A stretch of DNA of 64,000 bases from Levilactobacillus huananensis (GCF_003946145.1 NZ_RHOC01000005.1:62001-126000); one strand, 5' to 3'; counted from the stretch's first letter, positions 18,282 through 29,195 are shown. Notes: a model not told the origin generated them from the sequence alone. Numbers and translations: made by a program.

Positions 18282-19146
18282 GATGGGCCCCCATTCCCGG
18301 CCATCGCTGAACCAATTGATCGGCCAACTGATCGGCAGTTAAGGGTAATTGGTCCCACTTGACGCCCCGATCGCTGAGACGCTGGGCAAACTTGGCTGCC
18401 CGGGGAACCGCAATGTCACTACTCTGAACCCAATCCGAATCATTGAAGACCTCCTGAGGGGTCGCGCAGGTCAGAAGCTTGCCAGCCTGCATCACCGCCA
18501 CCTCATCAGCATAAGCAGCCACGTCCTCCATCTGGTGGGTAACTAAAATGATGGTGAGTCCTTGTTCCTGATGTAATCGATTAAAGAGCGTCATCATTTC
18601 CAATCGGCCCTGAGGATCGAGTCCAGCTGTGGGTTCGTCTAAAACCAGTATCTTAGGCTGCATGGCCAATACCCCAGCGATCGCCACACGACGCATCTGC
18701 CCGCCGGACAGTTCAAACGGTGAACGGTCAGCAAAGCTCTCGTCCAGACCCACGGTTTCTAACATGTTCAGAGCGCGTTGATTCGCCTCATCCTCGCTCA
18801 CGCCGAAGTTCTGAGGACCAAACGCGATATCACGTTGAATGGTTTCCTCAAACAGCTGGCTTTCTGGAAATTGGAAAACCATGCCAACATGCCGGCGTAA
18901 GGGTTTCAAATCAGCATTGGTCGTCTGCGGGGTAATCGTGAAATCATCTACGCTAATTTTCCCTGTAGTCGGTTTCAGGAGAGCATTGATCTGCTGAATC
19001 AGTGTGGACTTACCACTCCCGGTATGACCAATAATAGCTAGGTACCCGTGATCCGGAACGGTAAAGGAAACATCACTCAGTGCGGGGGTCGCCATCGGCG
19101 TGCCGGCCTGATAGGTATACCCTACGTGTTCGAAAGTGATTGCCAC
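18274..19146 (-). CDS. ecfA2: Energy-coupling factor transporter ATPase EcfA2
   Basis: ABC ATPase (290 aa). Walker [11 protein letters not shown]-loop [13 protein letters not shown], signature LSGGQMRR, Walker [14 protein letters not shown]. The -FPESQLF- after the Q-loop is typical of A2. I prefer GTG 19146 as the start: GGAGG is seven bases upstream, whereas for ATG 19152 it is only one base away. It overlaps the end of ecfA1 by 25 bases, showing tight coupling. Confidence 0.94.
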   Translation of the reverse strand: MAITFEHVGYTYQAGTPMATPALSDVSFTVPDHGYLAIIGHTGSGKSTLIQQINALLKPTTGKISVDDFTITPQTTNADLKPLRRHVGMVFQFPESQLFEETIQRDIAFGPQNFGVSEDEANQRALNMLETVGLDESFADRSPFELSGGQMRRVAIAGVLAMQPKILVLDEPTAGLDPQGRLEMMTLFNRLHQEQGLTIILVTHQMEDVAAYADEVAVMQAGKLLTCATPQEVFNDSDWVQSSDIAVPRAAKFAQRLSDRGVKWDQLPLTADQLADQLVQRWPGMGAHHE

Positions 19147-19961
19147 AACCATTCCTCCATTTCTGTCGTCGTTTGATAACCCGCAGGAACAGTAATTCCT
19201 CGGTCTTGTAAGGCTTGCTTTAATTTAGCGGTGAACGGAACATCTAATCCCAAATGAACCAAACGTTCCCCCTGAGCGAAGATCTCCGCCGGCTTGGCCT
19301 CTTCCACGAGTTTGCCATCATCAATCACCAAGATACGATCAGCACTGGCGGCTTCGTCAATGTCGTGGGTAATTGAGATAACCGTCAAATGCTTCTCTTC
19401 ACGAAGGTGCTGGACCAGGGCCAACATATCACGGCGACCTTGTGGGTCCAACATGCTGGTCGCCTCGTCCAAGATCAGAATGTCAGGGGCAATCGCGACA
19501 ATTCCAGCTAAAGCCACTCGCTGTTTCTGCCCACCAGACAAGGCCCCTGGCTCGCGCTGTGCGAACGCCTGCATGCCAACCTCATCGAGAGCCGCTTTGA
19601 CCCGAGGAACCATCTCAGCACGTGAAATTTGCCGATTTTCAAGGCCAAAGGCGACATCATCTTCCACTGTCGCCCCCACGAACTGATTATCAGGGTTCTG
19701 GAAGATCATCCCGATCTTCTCTCGTACTTGCCAAACCGTGTCTGGCGTTAACTTAATTCCCCCAACGGTGACTGTCCCCTCGCTGAAAGGGAGAAGTCCA
19801 TCAACGGCTCTCGCCAGGGTGGACTTCCCACTACCGTTATGACCGACCAGCGCTAACCACTCCCCCGCTTTCACGGTGAAGCTGATATCATCCAAAGCTG
19901 GCCGTTCATCAGTGTCCTGATAACGGTAACTCAAGTGTTGTACTTCAATAATATTTTCCAT
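19122..19961 (-). CDS. ecfA1: Energy-coupling factor transporter ATPase EcfA1
   Basis: ABC ATPase (279 aa), partner of EcfA2. Walker [11 protein letters not shown]-loop [21 protein letters not shown] (the A1 form), signature LSGGQKQR, Walker [14 protein letters not shown]. The start is ATG 19961, giving [21 protein letters not shown] is 13 bases upstream, which is long, and an in-frame TTG closer to it is possible. First gene of the ecfA1-ecfA2-ecfT-truA transcript. Confidence 0.94.
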   Translation of the reverse strand: MENIIEVQHLSYRYQDTDERPALDDISFTVKAGEWLALVGHNGSGKSTLARAVDGLLPFSEGTVTVGGIKLTPDTVWQVREKIGMIFQNPDNQFVGATVEDDVAFGLENRQISRAEMVPRVKAALDEVGMQAFAQREPGALSGGQKQRVALAGIVAIAPDILILDEATSMLDPQGRRDMLALVQHLREEKHLTVISITHDIDEAASADRILVIDDGKLVEEAKPAEIFAQGERLVHLGLDVPFTAKLKQALQDRGITVPAGYQTTTEMEEWLWQSLSNT

Positions 19962-20283
19962 CAGCGCTGTCAATTCTCCTTTTGAAAAGTCACCCGTAAT
20001 TATACCAAATTTCTCGCCATTTACGAAACTATCGGATCCTCTTATCACTGGGAGAAACAGGTAGTCCGCAATCCGTCAACGACTTATTTAATCATCCAAT
20101 TCAAATTTTGGGCACAAAAAAAATCACTAACAAATCAGCGGCGCTGAGGCAATTGCCCCCATTCAAGCTAGACTCGGAAAAATCCATCATCATAACGCTC
20201 TATACCACATGATCCTAGTGATTAATTTGTAACCGTGAGTCGTTTCAGGGACGACTCACCCTTTGACCATTAACTAATTAAAA
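19962..20283 (-). other. Intergenic region between rplQ and ecfA1
   Basis: No reading frame. A hairpin GTGAGTCGT/ACGACTCAC (20236-20259) follows rplQ but lacks a T-run. Further on, minus-strand AATCACTA and TAGTGATT (20216-20223 and 20122-20129) can close a roughly 86-base loop that contains GGCAATTGCC, and this is followed by eight Ts. The end of the ribosomal operon is probably in this region. Confidence 0.5.
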
Positions 20284-20667
20284 TTAGTCAACGAATTCTA
20301 AGATAGCCATTGCGGCACCATCACCACGACGAGGCATCGTCTTCAAGATACGCGTGTAACCACCTTTACGGTCTGCGTACTTAGGTGCTAATTCGCTAAA
20401 TACCTTTTGTAATGCACTGGTAACAACAACATCGTCGCCATCTTCTTTAACATCTGCAACAACGTTACGGATGAAAGCAGCAGCTTGCCGACGAGCGTGT
20501 AAATCGCCTTGCTTACCTAAGGTAATCATTTGGTCAGCCGTCTTGCGAACTTCTTTAGCGCGTGCTTCAGTCGTTTCGATACGGCCGTTTAAGATTAAAC
20601 TAGTGGTCAAGTCACGTAATAATGCGCGACGTTGTGAACTAGTCCGTTGTAATTTACGGTAACTCAT
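20284..20667 (-). CDS. rplQ: 50S ribosomal protein L17
   Basis: L17 (127 aa), a large-subunit protein near the tunnel exit. [20 protein letters not shown] is the family start, and the end [17 protein letters not shown] is also conserved. The last gene of the alpha operon, 30 bases after rpoA. Confidence 0.97.
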   Translation of the reverse strand: MSYRKLQRTSSQRRALLRDLTTSLILNGRIETTEARAKEVRKTADQMITLGKQGDLHARRQAAAFIRNVVADVKEDGDDVVVTSALQKVFSELAPKYADRKGGYTRILKTMPRRGDGAAMAILEFVD

Positions 20668-20697
20668 AACCAGAAACCCTCCTTTGAGTGTCTAAAA

Positions 20698-21648
20698 TTA
20701 GTCTTCCTTCCGAAGTGACAAACCTAAGTCAGCTAACTTAGCTTTAACTTCTTCGAGGGACTTGCGACCCAAGTTACGAACCTTCATCATGTCTGCTTCA
20801 GTCTTATTAGTCAATTCCTGAACCGTGTTGATACCAGCACGCTTCAAGCAGTTGTAAGAACGTACGGACAAGTCGAGCTCTTCGATGGTCATCTCAAGCA
20901 TCTTTTCCTTGTGCGTCTCTTCTTTTTCAACCATGATTTCCGCATTCTTAGCTTCGTCAGTCAAGTCGACAAACATTGCCAAATGTTCGGTTAAGATCTT
21001 TGCAGCCAGAGCAATGGCTTCGCTTGGATTAATTGAACCGTTTGTCCAAACATCCAGGGTCAATTTATCGTAGTCAGCCCGTTGGCCAACTCGTGCATTC
21101 TCTACTTGGTAGTTAACCCGTTCGATAGGGGTATAAATGGAATCAACGGCTAAGACACCAATTGGCATGTCAGTGTTGCGAGTCTTATTCTCATCAGCAG
21201 AAACATAACCTCGGCCCTTATCCGCCGTCATCCGCATATGGAACGTTGCCCCATCGGCAACCGTAGCAATGTACAGATCTGGGTTTAAAACGTCAACGTC
21301 CGCACCCGCAACAATGTCACCGGCAGTGACCTGTGCTGGTCCTTTAACGTTGATTTCCATGGATTCCTCTTGTTCGTCAGAACCGTTGAGCTTCAGAGCA
21401 ATCTTCTTCACATTCAAGATGATTTGCGTGACGTCTTCAACAACCCCTTCGATAGTTGAAAATTCATGTAAAACCCCGTCGATTTGAATGCTGGTAACAG
21501 CTGCACCAGGTAATGATGAAAGCAGAATCCGACGTAAGGAATTACCAAGCGTTGTCCCGTAACCACGTTCCAACGGTTCGACAATGAACTTACCGTAGTT
21601 ACTGCTTTCGTCAATTTTATGAATGTTAGGCTTTTCAAATTCAATCAT
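20698..21648 (-). CDS. rpoA: RNA polymerase alpha subunit
   Basis: Alpha subunit (316 aa) nucleates RNA polymerase assembly. The N-terminal dimerisation domain has [20 protein letters not shown]; the C-terminal domain (from about residue 245) has [19 protein letters not shown] and [15 protein letters not shown] for promoter UP-element and regulator contact. Length is normal for Firmicutes. Encoded between rpsK and rplQ. Confidence 0.98.
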   Translation of the reverse strand: MIEFEKPNIHKIDESSNYGKFIVEPLERGYGTTLGNSLRRILLSSLPGAAVTSIQIDGVLHEFSTIEGVVEDVTQIILNVKKIALKLNGSDEQEESMEINVKGPAQVTAGDIVAGADVDVLNPDLYIATVADGATFHMRMTADKGRGYVSADENKTRNTDMPIGVLAVDSIYTPIERVNYQVENARVGQRADYDKLTLDVWTNGSINPSEAIALAAKILTEHLAMFVDLTDEAKNAEIMVEKEETHKEKMLEMTIEELDLSVRSYNCLKRAGINTVQELTNKTEADMMKVRNLGRKSLEEVKAKLADLGLSLRKED

Positions 21649-21735
21649 TCTTATCGTTTACCCCTTTCAAACCGCGTTGAGCTTCTATAAGTCAATCCCA
21701 TCATGAAGGTTGCCCTCATTAATGAAACGCTCACG

Positions 21736-22125
21736 TTAAACCCGACGGCGCTTTGGAGGACGAGTCCCATTATGAGGCACTGGCGTAACATCGCGGATAG
21801 CGGTGATTTCGATACCAGCGGCTTGGATGGCCCGGATAGCAGCTTCACGTCCTGAACCAGGACCCTTAACAGCAACTTCTACGGACTTGACACCGTGTTC
21901 CATTGAGGACTTAGCAGCGGCTTCAGCAGCCATTTGCGCAGCAAATGGTGTTGACTTCCGACTACCCTTAAAGCCCAAGGCACCAGCTGATGACCAAGCA
22001 ATGGCGTTCCCTTGAACGTCCGTGATCATAACTAATGTATTGTTAAACGTAGCATGAATGTGTGCAACACCGGATTCAATATTTTTCTTGACCCGACGCT
22101 TGCGACTAGTTTTTCTAGTAGCCAT
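21736..22125 (-). CDS. rpsK: 30S ribosomal protein S11
   Basis: S11 (129 aa) lies in the platform of the small subunit near the E site. Conserved [18 protein letters not shown] and the C-terminal [17 protein letters not shown] are visible. Preceded by rpsM with a 17-base gap. Confidence 0.97.
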   Translation of the reverse strand: MATRKTSRKRRVKKNIESGVAHIHATFNNTLVMITDVQGNAIAWSSAGALGFKGSRKSTPFAAQMAAEAAAKSSMEHGVKSVEVAVKGPGSGREAAIRAIQAAGIEITAIRDVTPVPHNGTRPPKRRRV

Positions 22126-22142
22126 AAAGTGATAACCCTCCT

Positions 22143-22508
22143 TTACTTCTTCTTACCGGCAACGGAAACGGCTTTACCCTTCCGAGTGCGGGCATTGTTT
22201 TTAGTGTGTTGACCGCGAACAGGTAATCCGCGACGGTGACGCATTCCACGGTAAGAACCAATTTCTTGTAAGTTCTTGATGTTCAACGTAACCTCACGAC
22301 GTAAGTCACCTTCGACTTTGTACTTGTCGACTTCGGCACGAACCTTGTCTTCTTGGTCGGGAGTTAAATCACGAACCCGAACGTCTTCAGAGACACCGGC
22401 ATCGGCAACGATCTTGTGAGCCGTGTTGATACCAATCCCAAAAATGTAAGTTAAACCATAAGCGATACGCTTATCACGTGGTAAATCCACTCCAGCAATA
22501 CGTGGCAT
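22143..22508 (-). CDS. rpsM: 30S ribosomal protein S13
   Basis: S13 (121 aa) of the small-subunit head forms bridges to the 50S and contacts P-site tRNA through its basic tail. Start [15 protein letters not shown] and [17 protein letters not shown] are diagnostic. Confidence 0.97.
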   Translation of the reverse strand: MPRIAGVDLPRDKRIAYGLTYIFGIGINTAHKIVADAGVSEDVRVRDLTPDQEDKVRAEVDKYKVEGDLRREVTLNIKNLQEIGSYRGMRHRRGLPVRGQHTKNNARTRKGKAVSVAGKKK

Positions 22509-22535
22509 TGAATGTACACCTCCTATAAATTGAAA

Positions 22536-22655
22536 TTACTTACCCTGGCGTTGTTTATGCTTAGGGTTGGCTGAGCAAATAATCATAACTCGGCCCTTAC
22601 GCTTGATAACCTTGCAGTGTTCGCACATTGGCTTAACTGATGGTCTTACTTTCAT
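22536..22655 (-). CDS. rpmJ: 50S ribosomal protein L36
   Basis: A 39-residue protein beginning [16 protein letters not shown]. Cys11, Cys14, Cys27 and His33 form the zinc site of the C+ type L36. It sits between infA and rpsM as in other Firmicutes. The ATG at 22655 has an AGGAGG site upstream. Confidence 0.96.
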   Translation of the reverse strand: MKVRPSVKPMCEHCKVIKRKGRVMIICSANPKHKQRQGK

Positions 22656-22685
22656 GAATATCCCTCCTACATCTGTCCAAACCGA

Positions 22686-22904
22686 TTACTTGAAACGATA
22701 AGTAATCCGGCCTTTAGACAAGTCATACGGTGACATTTCAACAGTTACTCGGTCACCAGGCAGAATCCGGATGTAATGCATCCGAATCTTACCGGAGACA
22801 TGAGCAAGAATCTCATGACCGTTTTCTAATTCGACTCGAAACATTGCATTAGGTAATGTTTCGGTAACTTTACCTTCGATTTCGATGACATCGCTTTTCG
22901 CCAC
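22686..22904 (-). CDS. infA: Translation initiation factor IF-1
   Basis: IF-1 (72 aa), an OB-fold protein occupying the 30S A site during initiation. [19 protein letters not shown] and [19 protein letters not shown] are the conserved stretches. It has its own promoter candidate upstream at 23025-23053. Confidence 0.97.
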   Translation of the reverse strand: MAKSDVIEIEGKVTETLPNAMFRVELENGHEILAHVSGKIRMHYIRILPGDRVTVEMSPYDLSKGRITYRFK

Positions 22905-23053
22905 GAAAGTACCTCCCTTTTAATTGCGTGCATACACACGTAAAAGCGGTCGGGCCGCGGATGCGGCACCCACCTAGCACCTGTGAATTGCGACAGCGCG
23001 CCATTTACAGGCTAAACCTAAATAAGTCTACCATAATTCTTACATCGACGCAA
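22905..23053 (-). promoter_or_regulatory. Internal promoter and structured leader of infA
   Basis: Minus-strand TTGCGT (23053-23048), 17 bases, TAGACT (23030-23025). The following leader of about 110 bases can form CCTGTAAA/TTCACAGG (one mismatch) and CGTG/CACG hairpins before the infA ribosome site. A TAATTCTT/AAGAATTA stem overlaps the promoter. Confidence 0.5.
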
Positions 23054-23066
23054 GAATTACATCAAC

Positions 23067-23726
23067 TTACAGGGCCTTCAAGATCTTTTCAATGTCGACG
23101 TAAACATCATCGATATCCCGATTACCATCCACCGTAAACAAAAGGTTCTTCTTCGTGTAGTACTCAACCAAAGGCGTATTGGCCTTCAAATTAACTGCCA
23201 AACGATTCTTAACCGTTTCCGGCTTGTCGTCTTCACGCTGGTAAAAGTCATGGTGACCACAAACATCACAAGTTCCTTCAACCTTAGGGTTGTTGTAGAG
23301 CTTGTGGTAAGTTGCCCCACAATTCCGGCAAATGTAACGACCCGAGAGTCGTTCGATTAGAACATCCGGTTCGACGTGAATATTAATCACGGCGTTGATG
23401 GTCCGATCCAGTTCTGGGCCAAAGCTATCTAAAGCCTCAGCTTGAACAATGGAACGAGGGAACCCATCCAACATGAACCCCTTAGCCGTATCGGCTTCGG
23501 CTAATCGTTCCTTGACGATGCCATTAGTGACTTCATCAGGAACCAATTCACCTTTGTCGATGTAGGTCTTAGCGGCCAACCCCATCTTCGTTTCGTTCTT
23601 CATTGCCGCACGGAAGATGTCTCCCGTTGAAATATGTGGCAAATGGAACTCATCGATGATTTTTTGGGCTTGGGTCCCCTTACCGGCACCCGGTAAACCC
23701 ATGAGAATTAAATTCATTGCTGTCAT
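23067..23726 (-). CDS. adk: Adenylate kinase
   Basis: Cytosolic enzyme (219 aa) converting ATP plus AMP to two ADP. P-loop GLPGAGKGT at residues 10-18; long-form LID domain carrying four cysteines (CRNCGATYH and CDVCG) that bind structural zinc, as in other Gram-positives. Three ATGs lie close together (23732, 23726, 23717); the AAGGAG site is seven bases before 23726, so I chose that. Downstream of secY, from which a possible terminator separates it. Confidence 0.94.
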   Translation of the reverse strand: MTAMNLILMGLPGAGKGTQAQKIIDEFHLPHISTGDIFRAAMKNETKMGLAAKTYIDKGELVPDEVTNGIVKERLAEADTAKGFMLDGFPRSIVQAEALDSFGPELDRTINAVINIHVEPDVLIERLSGRYICRNCGATYHKLYNNPKVEGTCDVCGHHDFYQREDDKPETVKNRLAVNLKANTPLVEYYTKKNLLFTVDGNRDIDDVYVDIEKILKAL

Positions 23727-23757
23727 GTTCATGCTCCTTACTTCGTAATTATTCGCC

Positions 23758-23799
23758 TGAAAAACACAAGCAGGTGTGCTAAGAGATCAACACACCCGC
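23758..23799 (-). terminator. Partial terminator between secY and adk
   Basis: Minus-strand GCGGGTGTG pairs with CACACCTGC (one G-T), then TTGTGTTTTT. It would reduce read-through from the ribosomal operon into adk. Confidence 0.6.
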
Positions 23800-23809
23800 T
23801 GGAAACTCA

Positions 23810-25120
23810 TTAAGCTGGTTCTGGATCTTGGATAAAGCCAACGTATTCGCGCTTCATCATCAATCCGTCAACTTGGCGCATGGTTTCAATGGCAACCCCA
23901 ACCACGATTAAGAGGCTGGTACCACCCAAACCAATTGATTCATCTAAGTCCCAAAGGTTTTGGGCTAATAACGGAATTAAGGAAATGAATCCAAGGAACA
24001 AGGCCCCAACAGTGCTGAGACGCATGAGTAAGTTGGAAACATATGACTGCGTTTCATGTCCTGGCCAAACACCTGGAATGTAGCTCCCCTGCTTTTGCAG
24101 GTTCTCAGCCAACTTTTCAGGGTTAACCTGAACAAACGCATAGAAGAACGTGAACACAACGATCAGAACAGTGTACAGAATGGCACCATCCAAGGTTTGC
24201 ATGTTAAAGATGTTCGAGAGTGTTTGATACCAGCCATCCGTTGAGTGCGTATTTTGGAACGCCATCAGAATAGTCTGAGGCGTCGCAATAAACGAACTTG
24301 CGAAGATAACTGGAATAACACCAGCAACGTTAACCTTCAAAGGAAGGTAACTACTATCTGGCGAACCAGATACACGACGTGTGTATTGCATCGGTACTCG
24401 ACGTTCAGCTTGTTGAACCCACGTTGTGAACGTGACGATCATTAGAACTAAAACGATTAAGCCTAAAATGAACAATACACTCTTCCACATGTCACCTGAC
24501 GCAATGTCGACAAAATAAGTTTTGTAAAGTTTGTAGACGGAATTAGGTGTCCGAGCAATGATACCCGCAAAGATAATCATTGAGATCCCATTGCCTAGTC
24601 CACGGTCGGTGATCATGTCACCCATCCAGGTCGTCAACATCGTTCCACCGGTCAAGATTAACCCAATCGATAAGTACGTTGTGACACTCGGGTTTTGAAC
24701 CAATTTCAGTGAACTTAAAGCACTGAAACCGGCCGTAATCCCGATAGACTGAACGAAAGCGAGAAAAATCGCCAAGTAACGTGTGGCTTGGTTTAACTTC
24801 CGACGACCAACATCACCTTGCTTACTCCATTCAACGAAGCGCGGTACGATGTCCATTTGTAACAATTGAATAACGATTTGTGCCGTGATGTAAGGTGAGA
24901 CCCCCATCGCAAAGATGGAGTAGTTACTCAACCCACCACCGCTAAAAGTATCTAAAATACTAACCAACCCAGAAGACGCGACGCTTTGAAGTGCCTTCGC
25001 GTTAATGCCGGGGACAGTAATGTAGGTACCCAACCGAAAGACAATCAAAACCAGAAGAGTAAAGAGAATCTTATTACGAATGTCTTTAATCTTAAAGGCG
25101 TTTTTCAAGCTTGATAGCAT
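23810..25120 (-). CDS. secY: Protein translocase subunit SecY
   Basis: Ten-helix channel protein (436 aa) of the Sec translocon. It starts [20 protein letters not shown]. Conserved TYITVPGIN and the plug region after it, RGLGNGISMIIFAGI, and the ribosome-binding loop QQAERRVPMQY are visible. Its ATG overlaps the rplO stop by one base (TAATG), giving translational coupling. Confidence 0.97.
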   Translation of the reverse strand: MLSSLKNAFKIKDIRNKILFTLLVLIVFRLGTYITVPGINAKALQSVASSGLVSILDTFSGGGLSNYSIFAMGVSPYITAQIVIQLLQMDIVPRFVEWSKQGDVGRRKLNQATRYLAIFLAFVQSIGITAGFSALSSLKLVQNPSVTTYLSIGLILTGGTMLTTWMGDMITDRGLGNGISMIIFAGIIARTPNSVYKLYKTYFVDIASGDMWKSVLFILGLIVLVLMIVTFTTWVQQAERRVPMQYTRRVSGSPDSSYLPLKVNVAGVIPVIFASSFIATPQTILMAFQNTHSTDGWYQTLSNIFNMQTLDGAILYTVLIVVFTFFYAFVQVNPEKLAENLQKQGSYIPGVWPGHETQSYVSNLLMRLSTVGALFLGFISLIPLLAQNLWDLDESIGLGGTSLLIVVGVAIETMRQVDGLMMKREYVGFIQDPEPA

Positions 25121-25554
25121 TAGATCACCTCAGTCTTACCACCAGCAGCTTCGATAGCTTGTACAGCTGACTTGGAGAACTTAGCGGCCTTTACCGTCAA
25201 CTTCTTCGTTAACTCACCGTTACCCAAAACCTTGATACCGGCCTTTTCGTTCTTCACGATTCCAGCTTCTACCAAGTTAACTGGGGTTACTTCGGCGCCG
25301 TCATCGAAGACGTTCAAAGCGGATAAGTTTACGACAGCAAATTCCTTACGGTTAATGTTGGTAAACCCACGTTTTGGAATACGACGGTATAGAGGCATTT
25401 GGCCCCCTTCAAAACCCAAACGAGTCTTGCTACGAGCCTTCTGACCCTTTTGGCCACGACCTGAGGTCTTACCATTACCAGAAGAATCACCACGGCCAAC
25501 TCGGTTACGAACCTTCCGTGAGCCTTCAGCAGGTTTTAATTCATTCAACTTCAT
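25120..25554 (-). CDS. rplO: 50S ribosomal protein L15
   Basis: L15 (144 aa) stabilises 23S rRNA domains. [20 protein letters not shown] and the glycine-rich [18 protein letters not shown] are diagnostic. The frame opens four codons earlier at a GTG that overlaps the AGGAGG site, so I start at ATG 25554. Confidence 0.96.
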   Translation of the reverse strand: MKLNELKPAEGSRKVRNRVGRGDSSGNGKTSGRGQKGQKARSKTRLGFEGGQMPLYRRIPKRGFTNINRKEFAVVNLSALNVFDDGAEVTPVNLVEAGIVKNEKAGIKVLGNGELTKKLTVKAAKFSKSAVQAIEAAGGKTEVI

Positions 25555-25589
25555 GCTATTGCGCACCTCCTTATTTAATGATATGAGTA

Positions 25590-25772
25590 CTACTTAACTT
25601 CTTCAACCTTAATCAAATGTGCGATTTGGAAAAGCGCACCGCGAGTTGCTTCGTTATCAGGCTGTACAACTGAGCTATTAACTCGGTGTAAGCCCATAGC
25701 TTCCACAATCTTCCGCTGTTTAGGGAGGCGGTGAGCGACACTATGAATTAAAGTAACTTTTAATTGAGCCAT
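25590..25772 (-). CDS. rpmD: 50S ribosomal protein L30
   Basis: L30 (60 aa), the short bacterial form. [20 protein letters not shown] and ALGLHR-like ([12 protein letters not shown]) match the family. It lies between rpsE and rplO. Confidence 0.95.
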   Translation of the reverse strand: MAQLKVTLIHSVAHRLPKQRKIVEAMGLHRVNSSVVQPDNEATRGALFQIAHLIKVEEVK

Positions 25773-25786
25773 TTTAATACCCCTCC

Positions 25787-26290
25787 TTATTCAGCTAAGT
25801 GTTGAAGAGAGACACCACGGAGAGCGGCAACTTCTTCAGCACGCTTCAATTCAGTCAGGCCAGCAAAAGTGGCACGAACTGCATTGACCGGCGTGTTAGA
25901 ACCTAAACGCTTTGAAGTAACGTCAGCGATACCTGCAAGTTCCATGACGGAACGAACGGCACCACCGGCCGTAACTCCAGAACCTTCAGCGGCTGGCTTG
26001 AGCATAATCTTGCCACCACCAAATGTTCCCAGTACTTCGTGAGGAATGGTCGTTCCCACGACTGGAACTTCGATCAAGTTCTTACGAGCGGCTTCAACAG
26101 CCTTACGAATGGCTTCTGGAACTTCTTGTGCTTTACCAGTACCAAAGCCAACGTGGCCGTTCTTATCACCAACAATTACTAAAGCAGAGAACCGAAGACG
26201 ACGGCCACCCTTAACAACTTTGGTAATTCGGTTGATAGCAACAACGTTGTCTTCAAGTTCTAACTTGTCGGGATCAATAAATTTTGCCAT
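25787..26290 (-). CDS. rpsE: 30S ribosomal protein S5
   Basis: S5 (167 aa) is at the decoding fidelity centre and mRNA entry. The double-stranded RNA-binding S5 domain has [18 protein letters not shown] and [18 protein letters not shown]. The KGGRR loop is where spectinomycin resistance changes occur in other species; it looks wild type here. Confidence 0.97.
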   Translation of the reverse strand: MAKFIDPDKLELEDNVVAINRITKVVKGGRRLRFSALVIVGDKNGHVGFGTGKAQEVPEAIRKAVEAARKNLIEVPVVGTTIPHEVLGTFGGGKIMLKPAAEGSGVTAGGAVRSVMELAGIADVTSKRLGSNTPVNAVRATFAGLTELKRAEEVAALRGVSLQHLAE

Positions 26291-26312
26291 GTGTGGTTAT
26301 TCCTCCTTACTG

Positions 26313-26669
26313 TTAAAATTTCAACCCGTTTTCACGAGCAGCTTCTGCTAATGCTTGTACCCGGCCATGATATAAGTATCCGCCACGGTCAAACACAACA
26401 TTGCTAATCTTCTTTTCGACAGCGCGCTTAGCAACTAAAACACCGACAGCTTTCGCTTGTTCAGTCTTGTTGTCGCCAGTCACTTCACTATCTAACGTCG
26501 AGGCACTAACAAGCGTGACACCCGCTACGTCATCAATGACTTGAGCGTAGATGTTTTTGTTAGAGCGGAAAACGTTTAAGCGTGGGCGTACTGCATCTCC
26601 AGAAATTTTGTTGCGGACACGCATATGACGCTTTTGACGTGTCTTGTTCTTATCTGGTTTCGTAATCAA
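26313..26669 (-). CDS. rplR: 50S ribosomal protein L18
   Basis: L18 (118 aa) binds 5S rRNA with L5. The conserved part is [20 protein letters not shown]. The start is TTG 26669, giving [15 protein letters not shown] as in Bacillus; the AGAGGTGA site overlaps the alternative GTG three codons upstream. Confidence 0.95.
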   Translation of the reverse strand: MITKPDKNKTRQKRHMRVRNKISGDAVRPRLNVFRSNKNIYAQVIDDVAGVTLVSASTLDSEVTGDNKTEQAKAVGVLVAKRAVEKKISNVVFDRGGYLYHGRVQALAEAARENGLKF

Positions 26670-26709
26670 AATAGTCACCTCTTTGTAGAATTATCAGCTT
26701 TAAGCTGCT

Positions 26710-27246
26710 TTACTTACCAGTTTTACCTTCACGAATGCGAACGAATTCGTTTTCGTAACGGATACCCTTACCTTTGTAAGGTTCTGGTGAACGGACGGCA
26801 CGGATTTCAGCAGCGAAGTCACCGACTTCTTGCTTACTAATGCCTGAAATGTTGATAGTGGTGTTGTCAGGAACCTTAACATCTAAGGTTTCTGGAATAG
26901 CCATTTCAACAGGGTTAGAATAACCAACGCTCAATACCAAGGTCTTACCCTTAGCTTGAACACGGTAACCAACACCGACTAACTTCAAGGTCTTTGCGAA
27001 GCCATTGACAACACCTTCAACCATGTTGTTCAAGTTAGCTCGTTGCGTACCATGAAGGGCCCGCGTCTTGTTGTTGTTATCTGGACGGTCGAAATCAACG
27101 GCACCATCACTGATCTTCATCGTAATGAAGTCAGAGAAAGTACGGGTCAAAGAACCCTTAGGACCTTTAACCGTAACTTGATCGCCATCGCGCTTAACCT
27201 CAACGCCAGCTGGGACTTTGACAGTTTTATAACCAATACGACTCAC
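26710..27246 (-). CDS. rplF: 50S ribosomal protein L6
   Basis: L6 (178 aa) binds helix 97 of 23S rRNA near the factor-binding site. [17 protein letters not shown] starts the first of two repeated domains, and the C-terminal [15 protein letters not shown] is the family signature. Confidence 0.97.
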   Translation of the reverse strand: MSRIGYKTVKVPAGVEVKRDGDQVTVKGPKGSLTRTFSDFITMKISDGAVDFDRPDNNNKTRALHGTQRANLNNMVEGVVNGFAKTLKLVGVGYRVQAKGKTLVLSVGYSNPVEMAIPETLDVKVPDNTTINISGISKQEVGDFAAEIRAVRSPEPYKGKGIRYENEFVRIREGKTGK

Positions 27247-27276
27247 TGTAAGGCACCTCCTATCTTCTTAAAAGTT

Positions 27277-27675
27277 TTACCAAACGTAGGCGAGAACTTC
27301 GCCACCGATTTTCTTGGCACGCGCTTCTTTATCAGTAACTACACCTTCAGAGGTGGAGATAATAGCGATACCTAAACCGTTCAATACCTTTGGAACAGCG
27401 TCGGCCTTGACGTATGAACGTAAGCCGGGCTTTGAAATACGCTTCAAACCACTGATAACACGTTGGTTGTCTTTGCCGTACTTGAGGAATACGCGGATGA
27501 TACCTTGCTTGTCATCATCGATGTATTCAACGTTACGGATGAAACCTTCGCGCTTCAGGATTTCAGCGATGTCACGTTTAATTGTTGATGCAGGTACTTC
27601 GAGTGATTCGTGGCGAACCATGTTCGCGTTACGAATCCGAGTCAAGAAGTCTGCAATAGGATCAGTCATGGACAT
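27277..27675 (-). CDS. rpsH: 30S ribosomal protein S8
   Basis: S8 (132 aa) is a primary 16S rRNA binder, helix 21. [16 protein letters not shown] and the C-terminal [20 protein letters not shown] are diagnostic. The first ATG has GGGAGGG nine bases upstream; a second ATG two codons later is less well placed. Confidence 0.96.
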   Translation of the reverse strand: MSMTDPIADFLTRIRNANMVRHESLEVPASTIKRDIAEILKREGFIRNVEYIDDDKQGIIRVFLKYGKDNQRVISGLKRISKPGLRSYVKADAVPKVLNGLGIAIISTSEGVVTDKEARAKKIGGEVLAYVW

Positions 27676-27708
27676 TAACGATTTCCCTCCCTTTGTTTAA
27701 AATTCGTA

Positions 27709-27894
27709 TTACCAGCTAGCCTTCTTCATACCAGGAATTTGACCCTTGTGGGCAAGTTCGCGTAGGCATAAACGGCAAAGGTGGAATTTTTGATAAACAG
27801 AGTGTGGACGTCCACAACGTTCGCAACGAGTATATTCCTGAGTAGAGAACTTCGCAGGACGCTTGTTCTTAGCAATTTGTGATTTCTTAGCCAA
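27709..27894 (-). CDS. rpsN: 30S ribosomal protein S14, zinc-binding type Z
   Basis: S14 (61 aa), short zinc form: Cys24, Cys27, Cys40 and Cys43 (RCERCGRP and LCRLCLRE). Many Firmicutes also have a longer zinc-free copy elsewhere for zinc limitation; none is in this window. Confidence 0.96.
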   Translation of the reverse strand: MAKKSQIAKNKRPAKFSTQEYTRCERCGRPHSVYQKFHLCRLCLRELAHKGQIPGMKKASW

Positions 27895-27912
27895 TTTGTG
27901 TGAACCTCCTTT

Positions 27913-28455
27913 TTAGTGTGTAAACGGCATACCGAATTGAGTCAACAATTCACGTGATTCTTCATCGGTGTTAGCCGTTGTTACGATAACAATGTCCAAA
28001 CCACGAACACGGTTAACGTTATCAAAGTTAATTTCTGGGAAGATCAATTGTTCTTTGATCCCCAAAGTGTAGTTACCACGGCCATCAAAGGCACGAGAAC
28101 TAACACCATGGAAGTCACGAACACGTGGCAATGACACGTTGATCAACTTATCCAGGAATTCGTACATGCGGTCCCCACGGAGGGTAACCTTAGCACCAAT
28201 TGACATGCCTTCACGAAGACGGAAGGTTGCGATTGACTTCTTGGCCTTAGTAACCAATGGCTTTTGACCAGAAATCAAACCAAGCTCTTCAACGGCTTCA
28301 TCAAGGTTCTTAGCGTTGGTAACAGCATCACCAACACCCATGTTCAAAACGATCTTGTCGATCTTAGGTGTTTGCATAACGGAACTGTAGCTGAACTTTT
28401 CCACCAATGATGGGGTAATTTCATTAACGTACTTTTCTTTTAAACGAGCTGACAT
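27913..28455 (-). CDS. rplE: 50S ribosomal protein L5
   Basis: L5 (180 aa) binds 5S rRNA and contacts P-site t[33 protein letters not shown] and the end [14 protein letters not shown] are conserved. Confidence 0.97.
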   Translation of the reverse strand: MSARLKEKYVNEITPSLVEKFSYSSVMQTPKIDKIVLNMGVGDAVTNAKNLDEAVEELGLISGQKPLVTKAKKSIATFRLREGMSIGAKVTLRGDRMYEFLDKLINVSLPRVRDFHGVSSRAFDGRGNYTLGIKEQLIFPEINFDNVNRVRGLDIVIVTTANTDEESRELLTQFGMPFTH

Positions 28456-28480
28456 GAAATTATGTTCCTCCTTTCAGTGA

Positions 28481-28792
28481 TTATTTGTCGATGGTTTCGC
28501 CGGACTTTTTAGCGAACCGGACTTTGTGACCATCTTCAACTCGAACGCCAAGCCGGGTTGGTTCGTTGTTCGAAGGATCAATGAGCATTACGTTGGATGC
28601 ATGAATTGGTGCTTCAATATCGATGATCCCGCCTTGTGGGCTAGCTTGAGAAGCCTTTTGGTGCTTCTTGATCATATTGACGCCTTTAACGATCACGCGG
28701 TTCTTGGCATTCAGAACCTTAGATACAGTTCCTTCTTTGCCTTTGTCTTTCCCAGCGATTACGCGGACCTTGTCACCAGTTTTAATAAGCAT
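28481..28792 (-). CDS. rplX: 50S ribosomal protein L24
   Basis: L24 (103 aa), an assembly initiator of the large subunit. KOW motif [20 protein letters not shown] at the N-terminus. Ends 25 bases before rplE. Confidence 0.96.
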   Translation of the reverse strand: MLIKTGDKVRVIAGKDKGKEGTVSKVLNAKNRVIVKGVNMIKKHQKASQASPQGGIIDIEAPIHASNVMLIDPSNNEPTRLGVRVEDGHKVRFAKKSGETIDK

Positions 28793-28826
28793 TCTGTGGG
28801 CACCTCCTTGTTTACACGATTCTTAA

Positions 28827-29195
28827 TTACAGTACTTCGGGTGCTAATGAGATAATCTTCATGTAGTCGTTGTCTCGTAATTCACGAGCAACTGGCCCAA
28901 AGATACGAGTCCCTTGTGGGCTCTTGTCGTCTTTAATCAGCACTGCAGCATTTTCATCAAAACTGATGTATGAACCGTCGTTACGACGTACACGAGACTT
29001 CGTACGTACAACGACTGCCTTAACAACATCACCTTTTTTGACAACGCCACCTGGTGTTGCTTGTTTGACAGTAGCAACGATGACATCACCGATTCCGGCG
29101 TAGCGACGCTTTGAGCCACCCAGAACCTTGATTGTCAGAATTTCACGGGCGCCAGAGTTATCGGCTACCTTTAAGCGACTTTCTTGTTGGATCAC
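28827..29195 (-). CDS. rplN: 50S ribosomal protein L14
   Basis: L14 (122 aa) forms an intersubunit bridge with 16S rRNA and is the docking site of Rsf[21 protein letters not shown] and the end IISLAPEVL are diagnostic. Confidence 0.97.
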   Translation of the reverse strand: MIQQESRLKVADNSGAREILTIKVLGGSKRRYAGIGDVIVATVKQATPGGVVKKGDVVKAVVVRTKSRVRRNDGSYISFDENAAVLIKDDKSPQGTRIFGPVARELRDNDYMKIISLAPEVL

